DNA of 64,000 nucleotides from Schauerella fraxinea (GTDB lineage: Bacteria > Pseudomonadota > Gammaproteobacteria > Burkholderiales > Burkholderiaceae_B). The DNA is taken from positions 1,302,001-1,366,000 of the forward strand of contig JAVDKK010000001.1 of NCBI GenBank assembly GCA_030849945.1, in the 5' to 3' direction. The notes below the pieces were generated by a model that worked only from the letters and a program-made list of their open reading frames with translations, made no database searches and was not told the DNA's origin. Of the stretch, positions 52,158 through 60,259 are shown one piece after another (the first letter of the stretch is position 1; every line of letters begins with the position of its first letter). A program made the translations under genes and the position numbers.

Positions 52158-52251
52158 CCGACGCGCCCCGTAGATCAATCTGACGCGCCCCCTCGATCAA
52201 TCCGACGCGCCCCCTCGATCAATCCGACGCGTCCCGTCGATCAATCCGACG
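52158..52251. repeat. 22-base tandem repeat array, about four copies
   Basis: The unit core GATCAATCCGACGCG recurs with a period of 22 bases at 52173, 52195, 52217 and 52239, preceded by a partial copy. The unit ends CCCCTC in the clean copies. Copies differ by a few bases. It lies in the 269-base gap between the convergent crotonase and HglS genes. There are no spacers between units, so it is not a CRISPR array. Confidence 0.7.
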
Positions 52252-52308
52252 TCCGTCACGCCTGGGAAAATCGCTCGCCCAGGTTTGATGCGACCCCGTC
52301 GTGACCGC

Positions 52309-53730
52309 TCAGACGGCGGCTTCGGCAGCGATGTTTTCGGACGCGAGCGTCACGCCCAATGCTGCGGCGCAAGCCCCGACCGAACGGCGCTGCGTTTCGG
52401 CGTACAACGCCAGTTCGTCCAGCACGGTATCGCCCAACGCGGCCTGGAAGCCGGCTTGATTGGCGCTGGTGGCGTAATCGCTTTGACCGTTCTCGCCCAG
52501 ATTCGATTGAAAAATCCCGGCCGCGCTGACCGGCAGGAAATCCTCATACACCAGGGGTTCGAACGCCACGCAGCCGGCATCGATCAAGGCGTCCAGCGTG
52601 ACGGTGTCGCCCTTCAACGCGGTGGGCACGGCCACATCGGTGGTGAAGTAACGGTAATAGCCGATGCCTTGCGCGCGCAGCGTGGCGTGGTCGTCCGGGA
52701 ACGCGGCGAAGTGCGCGCTCAGGTTGGCCATGTAGGCCTGCGCATTGGCGTCGGTGGTGGGACCTTTTTGCGTGGCGCGGGCCTCGTTGAGCAGGCGGTC
52801 GTAAAGCGCGCGGCCCTTGGGCGTGAGCGCCACGCCGCGTTGCTCGATTTCGCCGAATCGGGCCGTGTGGCTGCCGGCATATACGGTGCCGTCGGCGGCC
52901 GTGAAGTTCACGGCTTCTTCCAGCGCCTTGAAGCTCGTCTGGCGCAACAGGATGGGACAGCTGCGCGGCGGCGGGCCTTCGATCACGGCCTTGGCGGCGA
53001 TGCCGGCCAATGGCATGGCGGCTTGGGCTGCGTCAATGTCCAGCGTGCGCGGGGTGAGGTGATTGATGTGCGGGCCCTTGAACGCCACCACATCGGCGAG
53101 CAGGCGATTTTCATCGTGCAGTTGTTTGTACAGCTCGGGCGACACCGTGGCGGTGTGGTGCCAACGGAATGTTTCCAGCGCGTTCTGCACGAATTCATCC
53201 GCTTCGGCTTGCGTGAGACCGCCGGCGCTTTCGTGCGTGGCGATCAGTTCGCGCACGCGCGGCGTGAAGATGTCACGCTTGGCCAGCGTCTCGGCCGCAA
53301 CGGCACGCAGGTTCGCATCGCCGATCAGTTCGAGCCGCAGCAGCGACGTAAAGACGCGGAAGGGGCTCACGCGCAGGCTGTCTTCATGGGTGGCGCGAAA
53401 AGCGGTGGAATGCACCGGCACGCCTGCCGACGACAAGTCGTAATAACCCACCGCCACCATGCCCATCACACCGAAGAGGCGGCGGATGGTGGCGAGCTCG
53501 TCGGCCGTGCCCACACGAATGGCGCCGTGGCGTTCGGCTTCCAGGCGGTCGATCTCTCCCGTACGCGTGAGCTGTTGCGCCAAGGCGTCATCGGCGCTCA
53601 GCGTGTTGGCGTTGACCTGACCCACCAGGTCGATCAGGTTGCCGTACAGCGGCACTTCGGCGCGGTACATGTCGGACATGGCACGGGAAAATTGAGCACG
53701 GATCAGATCGGGCGAAACGAAGGTGGACAT
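52309..53730 (-). CDS. hglS: 2-oxoadipate dioxygenase/decarboxylase (HglS/YdcJ, DUF1338)
   Basis: VOC-fold Fe(II) enzyme of 473 residues that turns 2-oxoadipate into D-2-hydroxyglutarate with O2, releasing CO2. Putative iron ligands match the family: His68 (ERHGAIRVG), a His in FKGPHINHL (221 or 224) and Glu294 (RFGEIEQRG). It begins MSTFVSPDLIRAQFSRAMSDMY at 53730. An in-frame extension to 53988 crosses a repeat tract, has no ATG and is rejected. The next genes upstream are a LysR regulator and an ALDH7-type dehydrogenase, the enzyme that feeds 2-aminoadipate in lysine catabolism. Confidence 0.87.
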   Translation of the reverse strand: MSTFVSPDLIRAQFSRAMSDMYRAEVPLYGNLIDLVGQVNANTLSADDALAQQLTRTGEIDRLEAERHGAIRVGTADELATIRRLFGVMGMVAVGYYDLSSAGVPVHSTAFRATHEDSLRVSPFRVFTSLLRLELIGDANLRAVAAETLAKRDIFTPRVRELIATHESAGGLTQAEADEFVQNALETFRWHHTATVSPELYKQLHDENRLLADVVAFKGPHINHLTPRTLDIDAAQAAMPLAGIAAKAVIEGPPPRSCPILLRQTSFKALEEAVNFTAADGTVYAGSHTARFGEIEQRGVALTPKGRALYDRLLNEARATQKGPTTDANAQAYMANLSAHFAAFPDDHATLRAQGIGYYRYFTTDVAVPTALKGDTVTLDALIDAGCVAFEPLVYEDFLPVSAAGIFQSNLGENGQSDYATSANQAGFQAALGDTVLDELALYAETQRRSVGACAAALGVTLASENIAAEAAV

Positions 53731-53830
53731 GGCGTGTGGCGAGTAGGGAACGGGCCCGCGGAGGGACTGGCGTTCTGGAGTGAATGAAACGGCGGGAACG
53801 AGGTGACGCGAAGAAATCGAATTAACTGAG

Positions 53831-53920
53831 TGAAGCAAATGAAGCGGTTGGAGCGCGTGAAGCGAATGAAGCGAATGAAGCGCATGAAGCGTTTGAAGCG
53901 TTTGAAGCGTTTGAAGCGAA
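53831..53920. repeat. 9-base tandem repeat, ten units, upstream of hglS
   Basis: Ten consecutive 9-base units of the form TGAAGCGNN run from 53831 to 53920: TGAAGCAAA, TGAAGCGGT, TGGAGCGCG, then seven TGAAGCGxx units. The tract is 101-190 bases upstream of the hglS ATG in the probable leader. Its length is a multiple of three and all minus-strand frames stay open through it. Copy number changes would alter spacing, not reading frame. Confidence 0.75.
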
Positions 53921-54003
53921 CCGCGGTCCGGCGATCGACATAAAGGCGCCGGGCACGGTATCAAAACGCGGTTTGCGTTCCCAAGCAAATGAAAAAAATC
54001 GCG

Positions 54004-54918
54004 TCAATCATTCCTTTTTTTCGTGTTCTCGCCTGCGGCCGCCTGACGCACCCAGTCGACGAAGCGCCGGATCTTCGGTACTTCGGCCGCGCGTTCGGCG
54101 TACGCCATGAAATAGCGGCCCTCGCTGGCGGGCACGCGGGGCCACGGCGCCACGAGTTTTTTCTCGGCGATTTCTTCACGTACCAGCACGTCCGGCACCA
54201 AGGCCACGCCGCAGCCAGCTACCGCCGCATGAATGCACATGTAGAACGTGTCGAAGCGCGGGCCGTGATAACTGCGATGCGTATGCAGGTCCTGCTGCGA
54301 AAACCAGTCGTGCCATGCCTCGGGACGCGATGCGCATTGCAACAGCGTCGGCCCATCCTGCGCGTCGAGCCCGGGCGGTTTGCGCCGCCCCAGCAGCGCG
54401 GGCGCACAGACGGCCAAGAGGCTCTCGCCAAAGAGTTCGACGCACTCCGCCCCGGGCCACGTGCCTTGCCCATAGAAAAAAGCGATGTCGGCGCGCCCAT
54501 TGAGCAGGTCGAACGGTTCGAGTTCGTTGCGAATATCGAGGTGAATCTCGGGATGGTGCTGACCGAACCCGCGCAGATGCGGAATCAGCCAGCGCGAGCC
54601 GAACGTCGGCTGCGTGGCGATGGTCAACACTTCCGTTTGTCCGCCGTACGACAGGATGTAGCGCGACGAGATATCGATCTGGGTGAGGATCTTTCGCACC
54701 TCGGCCTGATAGAGCTCGCCCGCCGGGGTGAGTTGCAGACGGCGGCGCACGCGCCGAAACAGCAGGTGCTGCAGCTGTTCTTCGAGATGCGCGACCTGCT
54801 TGCTGACTGCGCTTTGCGTGAGATGCAGCTCGTCGGCCGCACGTGTGAAGCTCAAATGACGGGCCACTGCCTCAAAGCACTGCAGGGCGGCCATGGAAGG
54901 CACGAGGCGTTTTGACAT
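54004..54918 (-). CDS. LysR-family regulator (GcvA type) of the lysine-catabolism locus
   Basis: LTTR of 304 residues. N-terminal HTH: SMAALQCFEAVARHLSFTRAADELHLTQSAVSKQVAHLEEQLQHLLFRR, with the GcvA-like segment SRWLIPHLRGFGQHHPEIHLDIRNELEPFDLLNGRADIAFFYG. It is divergent from the ALDH7-type gene (113-base gap) and sits upstream of hglS on the same strand. It is the probable regulator of both, perhaps in response to a lysine catabolite. Confidence 0.9.
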   Translation of the reverse strand: MSKRLVPSMAALQCFEAVARHLSFTRAADELHLTQSAVSKQVAHLEEQLQHLLFRRVRRRLQLTPAGELYQAEVRKILTQIDISSRYILSYGGQTEVLTIATQPTFGSRWLIPHLRGFGQHHPEIHLDIRNELEPFDLLNGRADIAFFYGQGTWPGAECVELFGESLLAVCAPALLGRRKPPGLDAQDGPTLLQCASRPEAWHDWFSQQDLHTHRSYHGPRFDTFYMCIHAAVAGCGVALVPDVLVREEIAEKKLVAPWPRVPASEGRYFMAYAERAAEVPKIRRFVDWVRQAAAGENTKKRND

Positions 54919-55031
54919 GGGGGTGCAAAGTTCATGAATTTAAGGAATGATAAACAGAATAATCGTTGCTTGTTGCGTGGCAGCGATGGCGGGATACTGA
55001 GCCCCTCTCACGCAATCCAGGAAAGCCCACC

Positions 55032-56528
55032 ATGATCCAGAAGTTGTTGAGCACGCTTGGCGTAGATTCGACCGCCGTATCGGCCCCGGCCGGCTACGCC
55101 GTACACACGCCCATCGACGGCAGCCAACTGGCCACGGTCGCGCTCGAGCAGCCCGAAGCCGTTGCTGCGCGCATTGGCCGCGCGCAAACGGCTTTCGAAG
55201 CCTGGCGCAGCGTGCCCGCGCCGCGCCGCGGCGAACTTGTGCGTCTGTTGGGCGAGATCCTGCGCGCCAACAAGGCCGAGCTGGGCGAACTGGTGTCGTG
55301 GGAAGCCGGCAAGATTCGTCAGGAAGGACTGGGCGAAGTGCAGGAAATGATCGACATCTGCGACTTCGCCGTCGGCCTGTCGCGTCAGTTGTACGGTTTG
55401 ACGATCGCCTCCGAGCGTCCCGGTCACCACATGCGCGAAACCTGGCACCCCCTGGGTGTGGTGGGCGTCATCAGTGCCTTCAACTTCCCGGTCGCCGTCT
55501 GGTCCTGGAACACCGCGCTGGCACTTGTGTGCGGCAATTCGGTCGTGTGGAAGCCGTCCGAAAAAACGCCGCTGACGGCGTTGGCCTGCCAAGCCTTGTT
55601 CGAGCAGGCAGTCGCCAAGTTCGGCGCCGATGCGCCGGCGGATCTGTCGCAAGTCGTGATCGGCGATCGCGCCGCAGGTGAAGCCTTGGTCGACGACAAA
55701 CGCGTGGCCTTGGTCAGCGCCACCGGCAGCACTCGCATGGGCCGGGAAGTGGGTCCGCGCGTGGCGGCGCGTTTCGGCCGCAGCATTCTCGAACTCGGCG
55801 GCAACAACGCGATGATTCTCGCGCCCAGCGCCGATCTGGATCTGGCCGTGCGCGGCATTCTCTTTTCGGCGGTGGGCACGGCAGGCCAGCGTTGCACCAC
55901 GCTGCGCCGCGTGATCGTGCATTCGTCGATCAAGGATGACGTAGTGGCGCGCTTGAAAGCGGCATACGGTCGTGTCCGCATCGGCGATCCCCTCAAAGAT
56001 AATCTCGTGGGGCCGTTGATCGATCGCGCCAGTTTCGACGCCATGCAGGATGCGCTGCAGCGCGCGCGTGCCGAAGGCGGCAAGGTATTCGGCGGTGAGC
56101 GACAACTGGCCGAACAGTATCCCAATGCCTATTACGTGGCGCCCGCGATTGTGGAAATGCCCTCGCAAACGGCGGTGGTCGAACACGAAACGTTCGCGCC
56201 CATCCTGTATGTGATGACGTACGAGGATTTTGCCGATGCGTTGCACATGAACAATGACGTGCCGCAAGGCTTGTCGTCGTGCGTCTTCACGCTGGACGTG
56301 CGCGAAGCCGAGCTGTTCCAAAGCGCGGTCGGCAGCGACTGCGGCATTGCCAACGTCAACATCGGCACCAGCGGCGCCGAGATCGGCGGCGCGTTTGGCG
56401 GTGAGAAGGAAACGGGCGGCGGTCGCGAGTCGGGGTCGGATGCCTGGAAAGCGTACATGCGCCGCCAGACCAACACCATCAACTACTCGCGCGCCTTGCC
56501 CTTGGCGCAAGGCATCACGTTCGATTAA
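55032..56528 (+). CDS. amaB: ALDH7-type aldehyde dehydrogenase (2-aminoadipate semialdehyde dehydrogenase-like)
   Basis: Aldehyde dehydrogenase of 498 residues, with the length and N-terminus of the ALDH7/antiquitin group. Catalytic Glu254 is in ELGGNNAMI and Cys288 in GQRCTTLRRVIV. The Rossmann segment reads LGVVGVISAFNFPVAVWSWNTALALVCGNSVVWKPSEKTPLTAL. ALDH7 enzymes oxidise 2-aminoadipate semialdehyde to 2-aminoadipate, and AmaB is the Pseudomonas version. Company with hglS supports that role, but the symbol is by inference. The ATG at 55032 starts the MIQKLL family N-terminus; a longer in-frame start is rejected. Confidence 0.83.
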   Translation: MIQKLLSTLGVDSTAVSAPAGYAVHTPIDGSQLATVALEQPEAVAARIGRAQTAFEAWRSVPAPRRGELVRLLGEILRANKAELGELVSWEAGKIRQEGLGEVQEMIDICDFAVGLSRQLYGLTIASERPGHHMRETWHPLGVVGVISAFNFPVAVWSWNTALALVCGNSVVWKPSEKTPLTALACQALFEQAVAKFGADAPADLSQVVIGDRAAGEALVDDKRVALVSATGSTRMGREVGPRVAARFGRSILELGGNNAMILAPSADLDLAVRGILFSAVGTAGQRCTTLRRVIVHSSIKDDVVARLKAAYGRVRIGDPLKDNLVGPLIDRASFDAMQDALQRARAEGGKVFGGERQLAEQYPNAYYVAPAIVEMPSQTAVVEHETFAPILYVMTYEDFADALHMNNDVPQGLSSCVFTLDVREAELFQSAVGSDCGIANVNIGTSGAEIGGAFGGEKETGGGRESGSDAWKAYMRRQTNTINYSRALPLAQGITFD

Positions 56529-56596
56529 GGTACCGGCGATCGACGTCGGTTGATCCGTTGATCGCGCCTTACCCATCGACGCCTATCGAGCGGCGG

Positions 56597-57109
56597 TCAA
56601 GTGCCCCGGCTCAGCAACATGAACCCCGGCACCGCCATCAAGGCGGCGAGCCGGGCATGCGTGACGTGCTCAGGGCCAAGCGTGGCCTGTGTCATCAGCA
56701 CGTTGAACGTGCCCACCACGGCGCCGGCCACCTGCACCGGCACGTTGATCACCGATTGCAAGCCCAGCGCCGTAATGGCGGCATGATCGTCGAATGCCGC
56801 GCGAATGGCCGTTGTGCCTTCCCCCACGTACACGCGTTTTTCGATCAAGACATGCCGGCCCCAATCGGTACCGAGCTTGTCCTTGGTGCCGCCGGCCGGA
56901 TACGCCCGGGGGTTCGAACTGTACAGCCGCGTCACGCCCATGCGCGCGGCATCGAAGCGATTGACCGTACACAAGGCATGGCCGAGTCCCTCTGCCGCGA
57001 AATCATCCACCGCGGCGAAGAGGGCGAGCGCATCGCCCGCCGCCACCGCAGCGCTTGCGCGCGCGATGGGGGTGTCGAGTTCGATCAGGCGGTCGTTACT
57101 GTTCAACAT
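56597..57109 (-). CDS. GAF-domain protein
   Basis: Protein of 170 residues, a single GAF-like domain: LYSSNPRAYPAGGTKDKLGTDWGRHVLIEKRVYVGEGTTAIRAAFDDHAAITALGLQSVINVPVQVAGAVVGTFNVLM. No catalytic or output domain is fused. GAF domains bind small ligands such as nucleotides or aromatics. It lies 7 bases after the Bug receptor gene on the same strand, so it is probably co-transcribed. The ATG at 57109 is used because a longer frame would overlap that gene. Role unknown. Confidence 0.8.
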   Translation of the reverse strand: MLNSNDRLIELDTPIARASAAVAAGDALALFAAVDDFAAEGLGHALCTVNRFDAARMGVTRLYSSNPRAYPAGGTKDKLGTDWGRHVLIEKRVYVGEGTTAIRAAFDDHAAITALGLQSVINVPVQVAGAVVGTFNVLMTQATLGPEHVTHARLAALMAVPGFMLLSRGT

Positions 57110-57116
57110 CGCAGGC

Positions 57117-58091
57117 CTATTCGATTTTGATGCCAAGGTCGCGAATCAGCTTGTCGTACTTGATCGCGTCGGCATCCAGCGTAGCTGCAAATTCCTTCGG
57201 GCTGCTCTTGACCAGTTCAACGCCCATATCGCCCATCTTCTTGATCACCTCGGGCCTGGCCAGCACCTTGTTGATTTCCGCGTTCAGGCGCTCCACCAGC
57301 GCGGGATCCATACCGGCAGGACCGAAGGCGCCGTACCACACGGCCAATTCATAGTTCGGTACCGTTTCGGCCACGGTCGGCGTTTGCGGCAGCAGCGGCG
57401 ATCGCTTGCCTTCGGTAACGCCCAGCAGCTTGAGCTTGCCCGCGTTCACATGCGGCAGCGTTTGCGTGCCGGCGCTGAACAGCAATTGCGTGCGGTCGGC
57501 GACGGTATCGAGCACCGCGGGTGCGCCGCCGCGATAGGGGATATGCAACATCTCGATGCCGGTCGCCTTTTCGAACAGCACCGCGCTCAGGTGGTTGGTG
57601 GAACCGGCGCCGGCCGAGGCATAAGCGATCTTGCCAGGATTGGCTTTGGCGTACGCAATGAACTCGGCCACCGTGTTGGCGGGCACGGAAGGATTGATCA
57701 CCATGGTGTTGGTGACCAGCGCGAGTTCGGCGATGGGCGTGAAGTCTTTCACACCGTCAAACGGCATCGTCGAATACAGCGCCTTGTTCATCGTGTGGGT
57801 GCTCATCGACCCCACAAGCAGCGTGTAGCCGTCGGGTTGGGCGCGCGCCACATAGGCCGAACCGATGTTGCCGGAGGCGCCCGAACGATTTTCAACCACG
57901 AAGGTTTGGCCCATCGCTTGAGTGAGATGCTCGGACAGCGTGCGCGCCAGAATGTCGGTCGAGCCGCCCGCAGCCCACGGCACGATCAGCGTGACGGGCT
58001 TGTCGGGATAAGCGGCGTGCGCCGCGTGCGGTAAAGCGAGCGCAGCGGCAAGGGCCGCGCTGTATGCCAGGCGTTTGATGGATGACAACAT
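57117..58091 (-). CDS. Bug-family periplasmic receptor near the gamma-glutamyltransferase
   Basis: Receptor of 324 residues: signal peptide MLSSIKRLAYSAALAAALALPHAAHA, then AYPDKPVTLIVPWAAGGSTDILAR, FVVENRSGASGNIGSAYVARAQPDGYTLLVG, KIAYASAGAGSTNHLSAV and MLHIPYRGGAPAVLDTV. It follows the gamma-glutamyltransferase gene on the same strand after a 157-base gap that holds a 15-base repeat tract. It might bind a gamma-glutamyl or amino acid-like compound. No TctA/B genes are nearby. Confidence 0.92.
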   Translation of the reverse strand: MLSSIKRLAYSAALAAALALPHAAHAAYPDKPVTLIVPWAAGGSTDILARTLSEHLTQAMGQTFVVENRSGASGNIGSAYVARAQPDGYTLLVGSMSTHTMNKALYSTMPFDGVKDFTPIAELALVTNTMVINPSVPANTVAEFIAYAKANPGKIAYASAGAGSTNHLSAVLFEKATGIEMLHIPYRGGAPAVLDTVADRTQLLFSAGTQTLPHVNAGKLKLLGVTEGKRSPLLPQTPTVAETVPNYELAVWYGAFGPAGMDPALVERLNAEINKVLARPEVIKKMGDMGVELVKSSPKEFAATLDADAIKYDKLIRDLGIKIE

Positions 58092-58180
58092 GGTGAAGAT
58101 TCCCCGAGGAGTGATGCGGCTTGATGGCCGCTATTGGTAAAACAAAAAAGGTCAGCAACTGAAATATCGCGATTCAGAAT

Positions 58181-58236
58181 TCGACGCCTGCAACTTCAAC
58201 GCCTGAAATTTCAGCGCCTGATATGTCGACGCCTAA
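58181..58236. repeat. 15-base degenerate tandem repeat
   Basis: GCCTG recurs at 58186, 58201 and 58216, with GCCTA at 58231, a period of 15 bases. Full units read like GCCTGAAATTTCAGC and GCCTGATATGTCGAC and are degenerate. The tract lies between the gamma-glutamyltransferase stop and the Bug receptor start, in the receptor's leader or promoter region. Confidence 0.6.
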
Positions 58237-58248
58237 AAGCCTAAAAGC

Positions 58249-60084
58249 TTAGCGGCCTACGGCGTACCCTTGCATGCCGCGCGGATTGGCGCCGGCGCGC
58301 AGCAGGCGACCGCCGCCTGCCACGGGTTCGCGGGTGCACACGCTGATGCGGCCTTCGGACCAGGGCCCGCCCACCTTCACGTCATGGCCCGCGGCACGCA
58401 ACGCATCCTGCGTGGCTTGCGGCAAACGCGATTCGACCGTTAGACGATTCAGTACCGTCGTGCGCGGCCAGAACGAGCCGGGCGCGTGATCCACGTGCCA
58501 CGATGGCGCGTCGATGGCTTCCTGCAGATTCATGCCACCGAGGGCATGCCGCAAGAAGAACGACACCGTCCATTGATCCTGCTGGTCGCCGCCGGGCGTG
58601 CCGAATGCCATGTAGGGCACGCCATCGCGCAGGGCCATGCCCGGCGACAAGGTTGTGCTGGGACGTTTGCCCGGCTGCAATTGCCCCGGCACGCCGTCGT
58701 CGAGCCACGTCATCTGCAAGCGCGTCGTGATCGAAAAACCGAGCCCGGGTACCGCCGGGCTGGACGACAGCCAGCCGCCCGATGGCGTGGCCGCCACCAT
58801 ATTGCCGTGCGCGTCGATCACATCGATGTGACATGTATCGCCCACGAACACCTCGCGCTTGACCCACTCCGCCGGCGGCAATGGCGCAAATGTGGGCTCG
58901 CCCACGCCGAAACGCGTATCCGATGCGGCCAAGGTGCGCACGGCTGCCTCGAGATCGGGCAAGCGCGGCGCGCGTCCGCCCGGTGAGCCCGGTCGCATCA
59001 CCGTGCTCGCGGCCTGCCCGATCAATGCTGCGCGTTCGCGTGAGTAGGCGTCCGAGAGCAGATCGTCCAGTGGCACCGCCACAAAATCTGGATCGCCGTA
59101 CCACGCCAGCCGATCCGCGAAGGCCAACTTCGTCGCTTCCACGATGCGGTGCACGAACTCGGGCGAGTCGGGCGCCAGGCGGTCCAGGCCGGCATGCTTG
59201 AGCAGATTGAGCTGCTGCAGGAACACCGGCCCTTGCGACCACGGCCCGCATTTGGCGACCGTGTAGCGGCCGAATTCACTGGTGACCGGTGTGTCGTACG
59301 TCGCGCGCCAATCGGCCATGTCTTCACGGCGCAACAGGCCGGTATGCCGTTCCCCGGTCGTATCGCGGATGGCAGCATTGCGATAGAAATCGTCGATCGC
59401 CTGCGCCACGAAGCCGCTGTACCAAAGCGATAACGCATGATCGATACGGCTCTCTCGCGTGCCGCCGGCGTTGTTGGCTTCAGAAGCGATGCGGGTGTAG
59501 GTGGCGGCGATCGCGGGGGTTCTGAACAGGCCGTCGAGCTCGGGAATGCTGCCGTCGGGCATCCACACCGCAGCCGATGTGACCCATTCGCTGCGAAACA
59601 GATCCTGAACCGCCGTGATGGCTTGCACCACGCGCGGCACCAGCGGAAAGCCGTCGCGCGCATAGGCAATCGCAGGGGCGAGCACGTCGGCCAGTTCCCA
59701 CGTGCCGTAATCGCGCAGCATGGCGAGCCAGGCGCCAAACGCGCCAGGTACGGTGGCGGGCAGAAGGCCGATGCCCGGAATCTGCTCCACGCCGAGCGCG
59801 CGAAACGCGGCAGGCGTGGCCAGCGCCGGCGCGCCACCTTGTCCACAAATAGCGCGCATGCGCTGCTCGTTCTCGTCCCAGATGAGTATGGGCACTTCGC
59901 CACCCGGGCCGTTCAAATGCGGCTCGACGATCTGCAATGTAAAACCGCCAGCGACGGCAGCATCGTAGGCATTGCCGCCCCGTTCCAGCACACTCATGGC
60001 GACTTGAGAGGCAAGCCAATGGGTCGACGAGACGACACCGAAGGTGCCGCGCAGTTCAGGACGGGTAGTGAAGGAGTCGGACAC
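58249..60084 (-). CDS. Gamma-glutamyltransferase-family protein
   Basis: Ntn-hydrolase of 611 residues. The nucleophile Thr417 is in VGDTCHIDVIDAHGNMVAATPSGGW, where autocleavage would give the two subunits. The N-terminal half has THWLASQVAMSVLERGGNAYDAAVAGGFTLQIVEPHLNGPGGEVPILIWD. No signal peptide is seen, so it is probably cytosolic, unlike E. coli Ggt. The start is uncertain: GTG at 60084 (VSDSFTTRPELRG) is preferred to TTG at 60117, and neither has a strong ribosome site. A divergent LysR gene across a palindrome-bearing gap is the likely regulator. Confidence 0.88.
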   Translation of the reverse strand: MSDSFTTRPELRGTFGVVSSTHWLASQVAMSVLERGGNAYDAAVAGGFTLQIVEPHLNGPGGEVPILIWDENEQRMRAICGQGGAPALATPAAFRALGVEQIPGIGLLPATVPGAFGAWLAMLRDYGTWELADVLAPAIAYARDGFPLVPRVVQAITAVQDLFRSEWVTSAAVWMPDGSIPELDGLFRTPAIAATYTRIASEANNAGGTRESRIDHALSLWYSGFVAQAIDDFYRNAAIRDTTGERHTGLLRREDMADWRATYDTPVTSEFGRYTVAKCGPWSQGPVFLQQLNLLKHAGLDRLAPDSPEFVHRIVEATKLAFADRLAWYGDPDFVAVPLDDLLSDAYSRERAALIGQAASTVMRPGSPGGRAPRLPDLEAAVRTLAASDTRFGVGEPTFAPLPPAEWVKREVFVGDTCHIDVIDAHGNMVAATPSGGWLSSSPAVPGLGFSITTRLQMTWLDDGVPGQLQPGKRPSTTLSPGMALRDGVPYMAFGTPGGDQQDQWTVSFFLRHALGGMNLQEAIDAPSWHVDHAPGSFWPRTTVLNRLTVESRLPQATQDALRAAGHDVKVGGPWSEGRISVCTREPVAGGGRLLRAGANPRGMQGYAVGR

Positions 60085-60164
60085 GGCAGCACTTGGACGA
60101 GGGGAGCGACGCCCCAAGTGTAAGCAAGTGCGATAACAGTTGTGGTCTAATTTATGATTGTTCG

Positions 60165-60180
60165 ATAACCATACGGTTAT
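60165..60180. promoter_or_regulatory. Palindrome in the ggt-lysR gap
   Basis: ATAACC-ATAC-GGTTAT is a perfect 6-4-6 dyad in an AT-rich divergent promoter region, containing a T-N11-A pattern as in LysR-type binding sites. It is 95 bases upstream of the LysR start and 81-96 bases upstream of the gamma-glutamyltransferase start. Confidence 0.5.
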
Positions 60181-60259
60181 ATTGCCGCGATTGATGCTTC
60201 CCGGTATGTGGATTGCGGCAGCAGGCGGAACATTTCATTTCTATCTGACTCCAACCTGA

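Noticed and set aside
52158..52251. CRISPR-like array
   Set aside because: Units are directly adjacent with a period of 22 and no unique spacers, and no cas genes are visible.
53731..53988. N-terminal extension of HglS through the 9-base repeat tract
   Set aside because: It would need a TTG start, yields a low-complexity LQTLQTLHALHSLH peptide absent from the family, and the known HglS start motif begins at 53730.
58166..58173. ATCGCGAT palindrome as another IclR-type site before the third Bug gene
   Set aside because: It is a single 8-base palindrome without the TATCGC-N3-GCGATA spacing and is expected often by chance in this base composition.
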